Assembly: GCA_030704615.1 (NCBI GenBank)
Contig: CM060734.1
Coordinates: 37,030,042-37,094,041 of the forward strand
DNA: 64,000 nt
Reading direction: 5' to 3'
DNA from: Takakia lepidozioides
Lineage: Eukaryota > Streptophyta > Takakiopsida > Takakiales > Takakiaceae
Below are positions 46,971-59,872 of the stretch, piece by piece. The notes under the pieces are model-generated. The model worked only from the letters and a program-made list of their open reading frames with translations, searched no databases and was not told where the DNA came from. A program made the position numbers and the translations under genes. How positions within the stretch are numbered: position 1 is the stretch's first letter; each line of letters starts with the position of its first letter.

Positions 46971-47700
46971 GCATGCGAGAGATACCAAAAGTTTCAAGAG
47001 GGCGAGGTTGTCAATTATGGCCTTTGTCTGGTGCTTCTTGATTCTTCGACCAGATTACATTAGTTTCCGCTGGATATCTCTTTTCCAAGCCTGCATCCTA
47101 CGTTGCATACAACACAGCGACCCCCGAAAAACGAAACAGGAAAGTTCTTCGTGTATTACCTAGTTTTATTCGCATCTCTGAAAGCTTGGGGGTCCCTTAA
47201 AGCCACCACTTTCAGGGACTTCGTCCTTGGCGCATTGCCAAGGGGAATGCCGCTTTCAGCTCCACAGCTCAGGCCCTTTCGGGTACGGAGTCCGCATGCA
47301 ATTGCCAAAGCATGCTCCGATCCCCACTAGTGAGTGAGAGAGAAGCAGACCAGAGATGTTTGTTTGGCACAACATACCATCGATACAAGATACGATCGCA
47401 CCACCAGGAAACGATCATCCGCCTTCAAGGATCACGCATACGCTTCAACCATCATCGGCTGCTCCATCTTCTCCATTCCAGCCACTGCTAGCTAGAAAAT
47501 TTGGCGGCACTGCCCTGCTCTATCGCCAAATACTGCTCTCTACTCTGACAAAATCCTTCATAGTTTAGGGCGAATTTAGCGGTAACCCCCACCCCTAGCT
47601 GCCCCCGCCATTTCGCCATTTCGCCATCTCCTTGGCTTGCTTTTTGCTCTGTGTAGTTCTTCATTCTCTGCAACTTCCATCATCTGCTTTCTCCATACAA
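46970..47700. other. Intergenic region without a recognised gene
   Basis: Short overlapping frames only. Nothing assignable. Confidence 0.5.
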
Positions 47701-47706
47701 CCAAAT

Positions 47707-48430
47707 GTTCCCAACCTATAGTGACGGTTCTCAACCTATAATGACCGTTTCTATCGTATAGTTACCGTTCCTATACTATGGTTATTGTTCCCAACCTATG
47801 TAGACGGTTCTTAACCTATAATCACCGTTTCTATCGTATAGTTGCCGTTCCTATCGTACAGTTACTGTTCCCAACCTATGGTTACGGTTCTTAACCTATA
47901 ATGACCGTTTCTATCGTATAGTTACCGTTCCTATACTATAGTTACTGTTCCCAACCTATAGTGACGGTTCTTTAACCTATAGTGACCGTTCCTGTCGTAC
48001 AGTTACTGTTCCTATACTATAGTTACTGTTCCCAACCTATAATGACCGTTCCTGTCGTAAAGTTACCGTTCCTATACTATAGTTACTGTTCCCAACCTAT
48101 AGTGACGGTTCTTAACCTATAGTGACCGTTCCTGTCGTACAGTTACCGTTCCTATACTATAGTTACTGTTCCCAACCGTTCCTGTCGTACAGTTACCATT
48201 CCTATACTATAGTTACTGTTCCCAACCGTTCCTGTCGTACAGTTACTGTTCCCATACTATAGTTACTGTTCCCAACCTATAGGTTCTTGACCTATAATGA
48301 CCGTTTCTATCGTACAGTTACGGTTCCTATACTATAGTTACTGTTCCCAACCTATAGTGACGGTTCTTGACCTATAATGACCGTTCCTATCGTATAGTTA
48401 CTGTTCCCATACTATAATGACCGTTCCAGG
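47707..48430. repeat. 20-bp minisatellite with 80-bp higher-order unit (about 36 monomers)
   Basis: GTTC/GTTT occurs every 20 bases from 47707. Four monomer types alternate: GTTCCCAACCTATAGTGACG, GTTCTTAACCTATAATGACC, GTTTCTATCGTATAGTTACC and GTTCCTATACTATAGTTACT, making an 80-bp unit. The order is kept at the left end and scrambled by small deletions toward the right (48170-48290). Most junctions create ACCGTT or GACGGTT, which resemble plant MYB core sites (CNGTTR). It lies about 1.8 kb upstream of the H3.3 start codon. Confidence 0.93.
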
Positions 48431-49110
48431 GTTTCTCGAGTGGCCACGATTTCGTCTCTCTTCTCCTTGTCTTTTGCCCAAGTTGTGCCGCCTAAGAAGT
48501 CCGTCTCCTTCTTTATTTCCTTGAAGTGGTTGCCCAAAAATGCAGGACTCTGAACTGGAGGCAGATGAAAATCCGACATGACCATATTTTCATCTAGTTT
48601 CAATTTGGTCTGTACAAGTTTCCATTCTTCTTATTCATGCATTTGAGCAATTTGGGTTAAGTATTGTAAACCATACGAAAATATGGTCGGCACAGCTTGG
48701 GCAAGAGACAGGGAGGAGAGAGACGAAATTGTGGCTACTCTACAAACCTTACATAAAACTTGAACTGTCCTTTCTCGGGCAGCTGCCCGAAAAACTTCCC
48801 CAGAGTTCCCACAGATACCGTGCGGTATACGACACGAAGCCATACGACCCCAGCCACCCCCAGTCTTGGACGAGCGGACGGGCGATGCACGAACGAAGCG
48901 ACAACAACGAACGAAATCCGGAAGATCGCAGGAGATTGTGTTGGCAGCCTCGCGTGCTCGCTTTTTTGAAACCGCCGGCCCCGAAATAACTGCTCATCGC
49001 CGGAACATTCCACCCGTCCCGTATCTACGGTCTGCAATGGCCACCTTAGTTACCAAACTCGTACATATTAACTCTTGACCGTGGATGGAAATACTCCGGA
49101 ACATCTCCGC
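48431..49110. other. Region with short unassigned frames
   Basis: Several frames of 60-100 codons overlap on both strands at 48729-49078. None has a recognisable motif. The GC-rich block 48830-49020 could be a promoter or first exon of an unrecognised gene. Confidence 0.4.
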
Positions 49111-49128
49111 CGTTGGACGTGTCGATCC

Positions 49129-49134
49129 ACGTCA
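49129..49134 (+). promoter_or_regulatory. Histone-promoter hexamer-like site (ACGTCA)
   Basis: CCACGTCA matches the hexamer element known from plant histone promoters. It lies about 1.1 kb upstream of the ATG but only about 480 bases before the putative leader-intron donor. A single short match, so weak evidence. Confidence 0.35.
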
Positions 49135-49613
49135 AAACTGACCATTCAAAAAATTTCAAATTATTGCTGGGTATGGGATTAGTAAGTTCCCAATACCGGG
49201 ATTAGTGAGTGACAGCGAGGAGTATTAGTGAGTTTAAAATAGCCGTAATTTTAGTAATATTTGTCGGCCTTGGTGGAGGTTATTCGAGCCGTGGATGGGA
49301 ATCTTACGATCGATCCCAGCCGTCGAGGTATAACCCGAGGTTGCGTAACTGGCAAGAAAGCGAAGTGGCGAGGGGGTTGTGACCGTGGATGATGACGGGG
49401 AGATGATCGGGGTCGTTCATAGGAGATACAGAGAGTCGGTGAGAGACCTTCGTTCTTCTACAAACCCTCGGCACTTGTTGCATCGATTGTTGCGCTTTGT
49501 TTTTGTCTTCCTCATTTCTTCGCTGTCATCGTCGTTGTTGCGCTCTGTGTTTCCTTTTACCTGCGTTCTGTGCGCCTTTGCGTCGTGCGTCTCCTTGCTG
49601 TAAAGTTTTGAAG

Positions 49614-51208
<1,595 letters not shown>

Positions 51209-51854
51209 GCTGTCAGACCCTGAACCAAAAAAATCCCAAAAAATAATAAAAAATTGGGTTCATTCGAACCCACCAAAAAAGTGCCAGTCCCCTGAGTAAC
51301 ATCAACATTCATCTCTGCATATGGTTGTGGTTTCAATCTTGGTGTTTGCAATAGGTTTTTGAGACTGTGCCTGACCCCAATCTGGAATCATTGAACTTCA
51401 AGTGATGGGATGGAAGGCCCAGTAGATCTGCTCTTTCTGTTCTTTTCCTCTGTGGTGGGACAGAGCCCTTTTTCACCATTGTAGTATTGTGTACAGACTT
51501 TGCAATCTTTCAGTGGTGTGCATTGCACATGTTTTAGATGTTTTCAATCCTTAGGAAGTAAGAGATTTTGAGTCAGATTTTGAGGAAAATAGGTTTCATG
51601 GCCTTTGAAGGATGCTGTCTGACATTCCAGGGATATTTCTTGAATTTAGCTGGAGACATGAGTGTAGGTCCTTGCCAGTGAGGATGACTTGTTGGGCAGT
51701 TTTCTTTGGCTGCTTTGGAGTAACTTTGCAAGAGTGTGCAATTTTGTAGTGGATATGCATTTCAATCCGTGGTTGGCTAGCCCTCACAGGAGTCCAGAGT
51801 ATACTAGGCTCTCCAGATACACCGGTTTTGATTGGTTGACGATGGAAGAATGCA

Positions 51855-52000
51855 TGTTTGTTGAATCATTGGAGGGTGATTGTGAATCATTGAGTCATGT
51901 TTGTTGAATCATTGGAGGGTGATTGTGAATCATTGAGTCATGTTTGTTGAATCATTGGAGGGTGATTGTGAATCATTGAGTCATGTTTGTTGAATCATTC
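51855..52000. repeat. 43-bp tandem repeat, about 3.4 copies
   Basis: The unit starting TGTTTGTTGAATCATTGGAG begins at 51855, 51898, 51941 and 51984, exactly 43 bases apart and nearly identical. It includes the internal half-repeat GAATCATTG. Confidence 0.95.
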
Positions 52001-52795
52001 AAGGATCATTGTGGTAGGTCAACTGAAAGGCTTACAGTTCACATTAACATTTACATGAACTCAAGAGGTTCATGCACACTGGATGTCTGGAAGCAAGTTT
52101 CATACCAGGATTGCTTCAGAGCCCACCCCTGATGGACCAGCACTGGGGGGGTGGTGGTCCTGGCCAACATGCATGAACTTCAACCCTATCTGGTTTCAGT
52201 GCCTGGCCCCCTTCACTGCAGTGTCCCTTGGTCTCCACTCTCCTCCACCCCTCTTTCCCATATGTACGCGGCATTGCATTGACCATCACACCCTTGGCTG
52301 CATCTTTGTGGTCATTGTGCCTTCCAAGAGGTTTCCCGGGAAAATTACCGTGAGCTCTTGTAAGGAAACGCCGTACGGGTTAATGATTTTCATTCATAGC
52401 GGATGATAAGCAGGCAATGGGTCCGATGGATGAAGAGTGGGGCTTGTCTCTGCGAGACGAGTACTCTCGCAACGAGCGTGGGTGGCCCCGTCTCCAGACC
52501 CTAAATTCGAGCAGAGCTCATGTTGCGGTGTGGAAGATCTGAAGCTGAAGAGAGTGAGAGAGAAGACGGTAGATGGAATAGAGAATGAGGGGGTGCTCTG
52601 AGGGGGCGCTGTGAGAGGGCGTGAGGTCTGCTTTGGGAGCAGAGAGGTGGAGGTAGCTTCCATGCTGAGTGTCCACCAGCTGCTGTTCACACCTGAGGTG
52701 TTCCCTAGGTGAGAGTTTCAGCACTACATTCACATTCTTGTGGGTCATATGAGAAAACATGTGTGTAAGGGCGTGGGTGAGGGAGAGAGGGAGGT

Positions 52796-52809
52796 GGGGG
52801 GGGGGGGGG
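52796..52809 (+). repeat. G14 homopolymer in purine-rich tract
   Basis: Fourteen consecutive G within a G/A-rich stretch (52740-52830). It could form a quadruplex and is prone to length error in sequencing. Confidence 0.85.
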
Positions 52810-53689
52810 AAGGGGTAGGGGGGCATGGGGTCTTCTTTGCGTATAAGCTTCCTTTAGGTCATAGAGATGCTATTCATCACTTAGAATTCTAATCTTATTG
52901 CGTTCTTTTGTCTTTTCAAACTCATGATAGGAAGGGTGACACATTTGTACCTAGGCTTGTGATGTTGGCTCCATTTTTCTCCGAATCTCCATTACCATTT
53001 CATCTATGTCTTTCATAGTTGTGGTCAAGATTGCACACCTTCCCATTTCGTGGTTTGGAAGTCGACTTATTGTTCCACTATTTATCTATGAGTATTTGGT
53101 ATGATCATAAACCAAAAGACATCAATCATAGCTTGATTAAATGTAATCCATATGACAAATTGAATCGTTTGTGGCAAATTACAATGGTGGCCCTTGAGTT
53201 GCAAGATAAATTGATGGCCAATCCACCCACGACGTTGTTGCAACCATGAAATGTTGTTGACGAAGATGGTAATTGGTTCTAGGTGGCGGTATTGTAAAGT
53301 GAATCGGTTTATGAAGGCCAAAACCATCAAGTGGGGTGAAGGTGTCACAATTTATACACCATTAAGAACACGGTGATTACAAATGCCAATATTTGGGCAA
53401 AGAGGTAGAGCTTCAAATCACTACGTTGGTTAAGGGAATATGGAGTGTTGATAAGCGTGTTCTTTGCAGGCAATAGGTATTTTCCATCAAACGTTCAACA
53501 CGGAGGAAGGTATCCATAGGCGATGGCCACATTCAATTCAACTATAAATGTAATGGCATGATACCTTTATCTTGTCCATAACCTCTCTTTCACTTTGTTT
53601 CACTCGGCATATCTCCTTCCATAATCCCTAAAGGGCAAACAACTCATTCCACTTGACATATATCATTGGTGGTGGCATATTAGGTGCTA

Positions 53690-54480
53690 CGACACCTCTG
53701 TTCATATAGGGCCCAACCCTGAAAGGGGAGTAGCCACAATAGCCACAAGGTGTAGTGGCTCTTAGTTATGTTGGCTTTGGCCGGAGTCTTCTCTCTCTTT
53801 CTCTCTCTGGTGGCGACATTCTTCTTTACATGCTTGTGTGTCTCCTAGAAGAAATAACTTAAAGGGGAATCTCTTTGTTTCCCAACATGTAGCAGTAACA
53901 TACCTCAATTCGTGGTTATTGTATAGGAGGTCATCATGGGCGTGCACCCCATATTAAAGGAGCTCCCATTAGGACATGAGTCGGAGCTATTCGTAGAGTT
54001 TGAAGATGACGAGGTCCCGATGTGTCACAGTTGCAAGAGCATATGTGAATGGGCATTTTTCAGTTCACACCAATCCAAGTAAGTTATCAAACTTTCATCA
54101 CAGAGTATGTTGATAGATCTAGTTGCGCCAAACAGCAACCTTTGTCCAAAGAACTAGTGGATGCTCTCAATAGTTTGAGTCCTAGAATGATTGGGATGCT
54201 TAATCAATCTTGAGCACTACACCTATAGTATGGGCAACATTAGATGAGCAATGGGTAGTTCTTCACTCCCCTTATGGGCCTTCTCATTCTCATTCAAACA
54301 AGGCGTGACATGAGGGTTAGAAAAATAGATGTATGTTAGACTTCCGGTGCCTCACCATAGAGAGAGAGACGAGAAAAGACTCGCCGAAACTGCCGTAACT
54401 AAGAGCCACTTAGCCTCACGGCTATTGCCCCCTTTCAGGGCTGGGCCCTATATGTTGGTGTGTCATATTTTAACGGTGTG
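53690..54480. repeat. Imperfect long inverted repeat (arms about 120 bp)
   Basis: The arm at 53690-53815 (ATATAGGGCCCAACCCTGAA, AGTGGCTCTTAGTTA) is the reverse complement of 54345-54480 with mismatches. Outer ends both begin GACAC on their own strand. The loop contains a short frame (53937-54080: MGVHPILKELPLGHESEL, CHSCKSICEWAFF). It could be a TIR element, but no target duplication was identified. A third, direct partial copy of the arm lies at 55130-55260. Confidence 0.6.
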
Positions 54481-54744
54481 CATTAGCCCTTAGGGCTGAA
54501 GTGACACCATAAGTTAGGCCTGCTTTGACATACATCTTTCCTCCTCCTTGGTATGTCACTATTTAGGTGCTAAGTAAATCTGAATTGTGGGAGATTCGTA
54601 GCACCAAAGATTCATGGTGTAAGATATCTGCCCTGACGAAGACACGCTAATCTACGCGGGGAAAGTGTTAATCTCCATATCAGTTTGTCTCCACAATTAC
54701 GTGGCTCCGCTCCAATAGACTTGTCCCTAGATAGATTGACTTCA

Positions 54745-55070
54745 TTGCAGATTCAGCTACAACACCCAACAGATGCTCCACTGGTTAGGGGAGAAGACCG
54801 TTTTTACAAGTGGCCGTGGATTCAAAGCCACAGTCACCCATCATGGCCAACGTAGCTATAAAATGGGGGTACAGGGGTTGATCGGTTACTTAATGTGGGT
54901 ATGTGGGGACTTTCGATTCCTTGGGGGAGGGTTGGGCAACCACATTGCCCCGATTACAGCCGTTAGAAGGTGGCCTCCTTCGAAACAAAAGGCAATATCC
55001 CCTCGGGGTGAAGTGACACCATAAGTTACGTTTGTTTTGGCAAGAGACTTCATTCCTTTTTGCTAAGCTA
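54745..55070 (+). repeat. SINE-like dispersed repeat, copy 1
   Basis: The head has TGGTTAGGGG (54782-54791) and GGATTCAAAGCC (54818-54829), resembling pol III A and B boxes at tRNA-like spacing. The body has CTTTCGATTCCTTGGGGGAG and GGGTTGGGCAACCACATTG, and the end has GAAGTGACACCATAAGTTA. Paired with 55620-55955. Confidence 0.55.
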
Positions 55071-55619
55071 CAAGCTGCCAATGATTCATAATCGTGCCAA
55101 GCCTGATGGTACATGTGAAATGACTACACTAAGTCCGTAGGGCCCACCCCTAAATGAAGTAGTAGTCGTAAGGCAAAGTGGCTCTTAGTCAGGTCGTCGT
55201 CTCTCTTCTCTTTCTCTCACCGAGACCGCTCCTAAGGGAGCTGCCCTGGCTCTCCGCTTCCTAACCACTACAGGCCCGAAAACTGTATTTTTCGGCCTTG
55301 AATGTTTATGCAAGACGTGTCGAAATTTTAACGGACAATGAAGTAAAGCCGAGCCAAGATTGGTATGTGTCAGAGCTACAACGATAGTGTGTCGCCACGC
55401 CATCATATCTTCTCATTGAACATAGTGCTAGAATCGATGCATTTGTCGTAGTTGTTAGCCTCAACCTTTTGAGCCACAACAACATTAGCATGAGCCTCAT
55501 CTTCCATGACATGTCGTCAGTCTCGAAGCGTGATCTGTGAGTATTTGACATACTATGGACAAACAACCACCACTTTTACATGTGAGTGTGAACTAAATCA
55601 AAAGGTCTTTACTAGAATG

Positions 55620-55955
55620 AAGGGCATCCAACAGATGGCCGTAATTCGAGCACAAGGCTACGTTATAAGTGGTCGTGGGTTCAAAGCCATGTAGGTGTAT
55701 ATTGTTGGATGTTATCCACTATGGCCAACCTAACTATAAGAAAAGGGTAACTGGGTCAACCAGTTACATATAGTGTGGGCACCTGGGGACTTTCGAATCA
55801 TTGGGGGAGGGTTGGGCAACCACATTGTCTAGGTTATGGCCATTAGAAGGTGTCCACATTCCAAAGGGAGGGTAGTACCCCTCAAGGTGAAGTGTGACAA
55901 TAAGTGACGTTTGCTTCGGCAAGAGTCTTCCTCCTCCTAGATTGACTACTAGTGT
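55620..55955 (+). repeat. SINE-like dispersed repeat, copy 2
   Basis: Same order of blocks as 54745-55070 in the same orientation: CCAACAGATG, the B-box-like GGTTCAAAGCC (55678-55688), GACTTTCGAATCATTGGGGG, GGGTTGGGCAACCACATTG, and an end with GAAGTGTGACAATAAGTGACG. Clearly diverged from copy 1. Confidence 0.55.
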
Positions 55956-56269
55956 GGTAAACAAACAAAACAACATGCAAAACTTTGTCCTAATTACACG
56001 CATCATTCTTGGTCAAGAGGCCGCAAAATAGAGAGAGGGCTGATCAGCATCGGTAAGTGCACCCTCATCAAACAAGTATTTAGCCACCTAAGGCAATGAT
56101 CTCGTCAAGGTGTCGACGTTCCCATGGAGCTTTCCTTTTTTGTATTGTATGGTGCATTGGAATCCTTACAACAAGAGTGCCCAACGTGCCAAACGCCCCG
56201 TTAGTTCTCTTGATTTCATCAACGCACAATGGGGCTGGTGGTCTATTAGGATCAGAGGCAAAGAACTAT

Positions 56270-56460
56270 GTAAATAGGCTTGGAAGTGTTTGACCCCAAA
56301 AACCATGGCCAGTCCCTCTTTATTAGGAGTCCCTTGTTCTTTTCAGCCTTGGACAGCCGCCTACTAGAGTATGCAACCACCCATTCGTCACCATCCACCA
56401 CTTGACTTAGAATGACTTCCTTCCCCTTTTTCATTTCCTTAGGACTATCACGATAGGGTG
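56270..56460 (-). pseudogene. Ty3/Gypsy RNase H fragment
   Basis: The minus strand reads EVILSQVVDGDEWVVAYSSR then RLSKAEKNKG, the Gypsy RNase H motif (LSQxDxxGxxxVVAYASRxLxxAEKNY). The catalytic surroundings downstream are lost after a frame change. No LTR was identified. Confidence 0.75.
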
Positions 56461-56726
56461 CTTGATAGGGTTACCCTCTACCACAATGTCATGTGCAAGC
56501 ACCAAAGTCTTCCCAAGATTTGTGGGGCTAGAGCTAGATACATCAAGGTTGTTGCATTTGAGCTTGGTCAAAGCCTCCTTCTCCTTAGGATTAATGTCAC
56601 ATACCTAGATTTCAGACATGACAGAGGGCCAACTTGCATGCATCCTACACACTCAAAAGGGCTCAGATCAGAATCCAACACCTAACCGACTTGGTGCACG
56701 TCATGGAAGTACCCGTGAAGAGGTGG

Positions 56727-56734
56727 GTCCAGCC
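56727..56734. repeat. 8-bp target-site duplication of the hAT-type MITE, left copy
   Basis: GTCCAGCC, repeated exactly at 57193-57200. Confidence 0.9.
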
Positions 56735-57192
56735 CAGTGTTGTTCTGATATCAGTGTTAGGACATACCAGACTGGTCCTGGTACCAGACGTATCACAAAA
56801 AATTTATACCAGTCTGGTCTATATAATGGTGGATGTATAATTCTCTACATACTGGTATGAGTATGAGTATCATGACCACAATATCAGCTGGTACGAGATA
56901 TCAATTCTGGTATCATTCCAAAGCCATCTTGAATTACAAGTTCATCACTAGCAAGTATCAAGTGAAAACGAAAAACAAATACAATATAAATAAAGAAATA
57001 AATATACATAAATTAATATAGTATACATACCAGAGTAAATGAGGAAGACGGCGGGGAAGTACTGGTACCAGCCTGGTCTGGTATATGACCCAGTATTCTC
57101 CCAACTGATACCAGACTGGTCTGGTGTATCTAATCCAGTGCATATGCCAGTATTTTATACCAGTCCTTCACCTATATACCAGACCAACACTG
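56735..57192. mobile_element. Non-autonomous hAT-type element (MITE), 458 bp
   Basis: The termini are CAGTGTTGTTCTGATAT and, on the other strand, CAGTGTTGGTCTGGTAT. Both start CAGTG as in many hAT elements, and a perfect 8-bp duplication GTCCAGCC flanks them. The interior is AT-rich with many TACCAGACTGGT-type palindromes (56765-56820, 57060-57125), plausible transposase-binding subterminal repeats. No transposase. Inserted in the Gypsy remnant. Confidence 0.92.
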
Positions 57193-57200
57193 GTCCAGCC
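57193..57200. repeat. 8-bp target-site duplication of the hAT-type MITE, right copy
   Basis: GTCCAGCC immediately after CCAACACTG. Confidence 0.9.
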
Positions 57201-57500
57201 CCGTGTCCCCATAGCTAAATGCAACCGTGATTTTCTGCACCTCATGAATGGGAGGAGAGCCACAAACCTTGGCCAAAATCTGCCCTTTCTATACCATCAA
57301 TGGGGCTCTCTCACGTTTAGCCTCACGCCTCAAGCACCAGGACGTCCCTTTGTTCCTTTGTATTGTAAGGTTGATTAGTAATTCCATTGGCCACCAAACA
57401 ATGTCTACTCTCAGCCAGCCGTCTTCACGGTCTATTGTCAATGTAATGTCCATGTGGGCAATTGAAAGCAATAGAGGTGCCATGAATGACTTGTGACATT

Positions 57501-59860
57501 TTAGGATGTGAAGTCATGACCAGCCTTAAGGTGGCTGTCTTGCTCCGCTAACTTCTAGCTGAAAGGGCTTATTTTAATTGGTCACAATGGGAAGTGTCTT
57601 TATTTAGATAGGTTATATTTGATATTTAATGTCTCTATGTATGGTGAAAAAACTCTTGATTATTATGTTGGTCAGACTTTGACATTTTCTCTCTGTGTTC
57701 GTAGGTATTATATCTCATTAACCACGGCACATGTTGTTTGTATTACAGTGGTCAAATTTTGGAGATGTGCTCATCATGTGTCAAAGAGAAGCCACACGAC
57801 GGGGACAACAATGAGGTATGGAAACTTCACATGCGAGAGGGGTTGCACGAGTGTCTCACCTCATTGAGCATGTTGGTGGCATCATGCACATTTTTTGCCC
57901 AAAGTGATTCAACGAACAACGAGAGTGACAGAACAACAAATGAGGGATCTTGTCAACATGATGCAGATTTCTTGTTCTTCAGAGGATGCATCATATGGTT
58001 CTTCAAGATTGTCACTGGGGAGATGGATATAATGTGACAGGTTATGAATTGATGAAACATTACAATAGTTGCTACCCGGATGAAAACATTAATATCTACA
58101 AGGTCTTCAAAGTTATGGGAAAATTAGGGTTTAAGTCTACAAAGTACAGCCGATATGTGAAGAAGTTAGACAAGAAGGTGAACATTATCCTTGGTGGGGC
58201 TTTGAAGAAGCACTAGTGCTAGGATGACATTTGAAAACTATTTGATCCTAAGATATTTTGTTAGAGGTTGCTCAGCTTAACAGTTTCATTTTTGAAACCC
58301 TAAATTGCTGAAGGGCCATCATTTCATGCCAACTATAAGTTATTCAGGCTATGCGGTGACTTGCTTAAACCATATATATGGATATGCTAAAAAAAAGTTT
58401 AAGTACTCACTTCTTATTTTAAGCCGAACCCTCAAAGTCCAACCTCAAAGTCCAACGTCTTCCCTAATGTTTTTTTATTGCATTTGGATGTCAGAATGAT
58501 ATCCCTCCATCCTACATCTTTGATAGTTATCCATAACAATTCCATCCCCTCATTGTCTAGAGATGTGATCATAAATGGGAGATGATCATCTCTGCAGAAT
58601 ATGAGTGGGGGTAATGCAAATTGCCGCTTGAGGATCGATCCTTCTTGTGGAAATCTGGGTACAACCACACATCATTAATGTTGGGAAGAATTGCAATCTG
58701 ACTCCTCAATTACTGTAGCTTCTATATTCTTTTGATGCGAACTGTCATGGAAGGTTTGGACATTTTTTCGGCCCGGATGTTTTAATGGATAGTTAACAAA
58801 GATCTTGATCTGTCGTTAGGTCACCCTACATTATTTTGTGTGCCTCGACAATTGGGCCCTTGTTGCCCCAACATTGGTTTCTCAATTTCCTTTATCTGCA
58901 ATCACCCACATGGACAATTACTCTTTGCCCTTCTAGCCACACCTTCATTCTTCTGCTCATGATTTGTTAGTTCCTTTAGAGATGCAGACTTGCCTATCAT
59001 CCCTTTGAATAGTTGCATTGTTTGCACAAGGCTTGGAACACTTATATGACACCCTCATGGATCACGTGTATGAACATTTCTTTTTGAGCATGCCCACTAA
59101 TGCATATTTTGATGTATACCCGGGTGAATATATGGCCATCCCTGAAAGAGAGCAGTAGCCGGGGAGCTATTCTAGTCACAAATCTTTGCATTTTGCCTCA
59201 AGACCTGCCTCAACGATTTTAAACACATTCCGCAAGTACTTGCCAAATGCCATGGGACTCATGGTCTACAGACCTCACTTGTGACACGTACGTCAAATAT
59301 GTAAGACTGAGCTTTTCAGAGGTGCAAGGCTAGATGCGTCATCAAATTTGCGATATAAAGGGGTTGTAGAGTTGATCAAGTCTTTTTCGGATTCAACCCA
59401 AACACTAGGAGACGTAGTTGAGATACATCCTCCTTTGCAACGGCTCAATGTAGAAACCATGTACAAGACCCAGCTTGGTTAGTTGTACAGAGCTGATAAA
59501 CAAGTGCAAGAAAAGTTGGAAATCTTCAAAGACTTGTTTGAGAAAGTGATAGGTGCGGGCTGCCCGGCTCAACATTAGTGGCGACCTGATTCCAATGTTG
59601 AGGAGACTTGATCTACAGAGCTATGAGGCCAACTTAAAACAGCGAAAGCCGATCGTTGATGAGATGGGCTCTTACAGTATGATTATGACAAAGCATTGCA
59701 AGGAGAGAGAAGACGACGGCGGGGCCGGTGTAACTAAGAGCCACCCTTTGGCTACTGCATTTTGTCACTCCTCTTTGCATCAGATTTGGTTTACCACATC
59801 CTTCAGCAATAGACCTGCATAGACTTACAACAATACCTTTGTCATCACTACTAACCCATC
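57501..59860. other. Decayed repeat-like DNA with a few short frames
   Basis: No recognised gene. Coding-like stretches occur at 57738-57960 (EVWKLHMREGLHECLTSL), 57986-58216 and 59340-59570 (YKGVVELIKSFSDSTQTL, VQEKLEIFKDLFEKVI). The motif CTAAGAGCCAC at 59731 links this DNA to the repeat arms at 53.7-55.2 kb. Confidence 0.4.
57986..58216 (+). CDS. Hypothetical short ORF (76 codons)
   Basis: Reads GYELMKHYNSCYPDENINIY then KVFKVMGKLGFKSTKYSRYV and KKLDKKVNIILGG. Lys-rich and helical in character, shaped like a small winged-helix domain. The family is not recognised. It stands in repeat-rich DNA, so a transposon origin is as likely as a gene. Confidence 0.3.
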   Translation: MHHMVLQDCHWGDGYNVTGYELMKHYNSCYPDENINIYKVFKVMGKLGFKSTKYSRYVKKLDKKVNIILGGALKKH

Positions 59861-59872
59861 AACTCGCTTGGT

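Larger units (their letters stand above)
51209..53685. other. H3.3 3' UTR and intergenic DNA
   Basis: The 3' UTR probably spans 51209-51600. Beyond it lie the 43-bp repeat (51855-52000), a G14 run (52796-52809), and AT-rich DNA at 52860-53600 that resembles decayed retroelement sequence but has no identifiable domain. Confidence 0.5.
56040..57500 (-). mobile_element. Ty3/Gypsy retroelement remnant
   Basis: The only firm domain is the RNase H segment at 56270-56460. Flanking minus-strand sequence (56460-56726 and 57201-57500) has coding-like stretches in several frames, consistent with decayed pol, and is split by the hAT-type MITE at 56735-57192. Confidence 0.55.

Noticed and set aside
47707-48430. 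CRISPR-like regular spacing
   Set aside because: It is a continuous 20-bp tandem repeat with no unique spacers, in a plant nuclear context.
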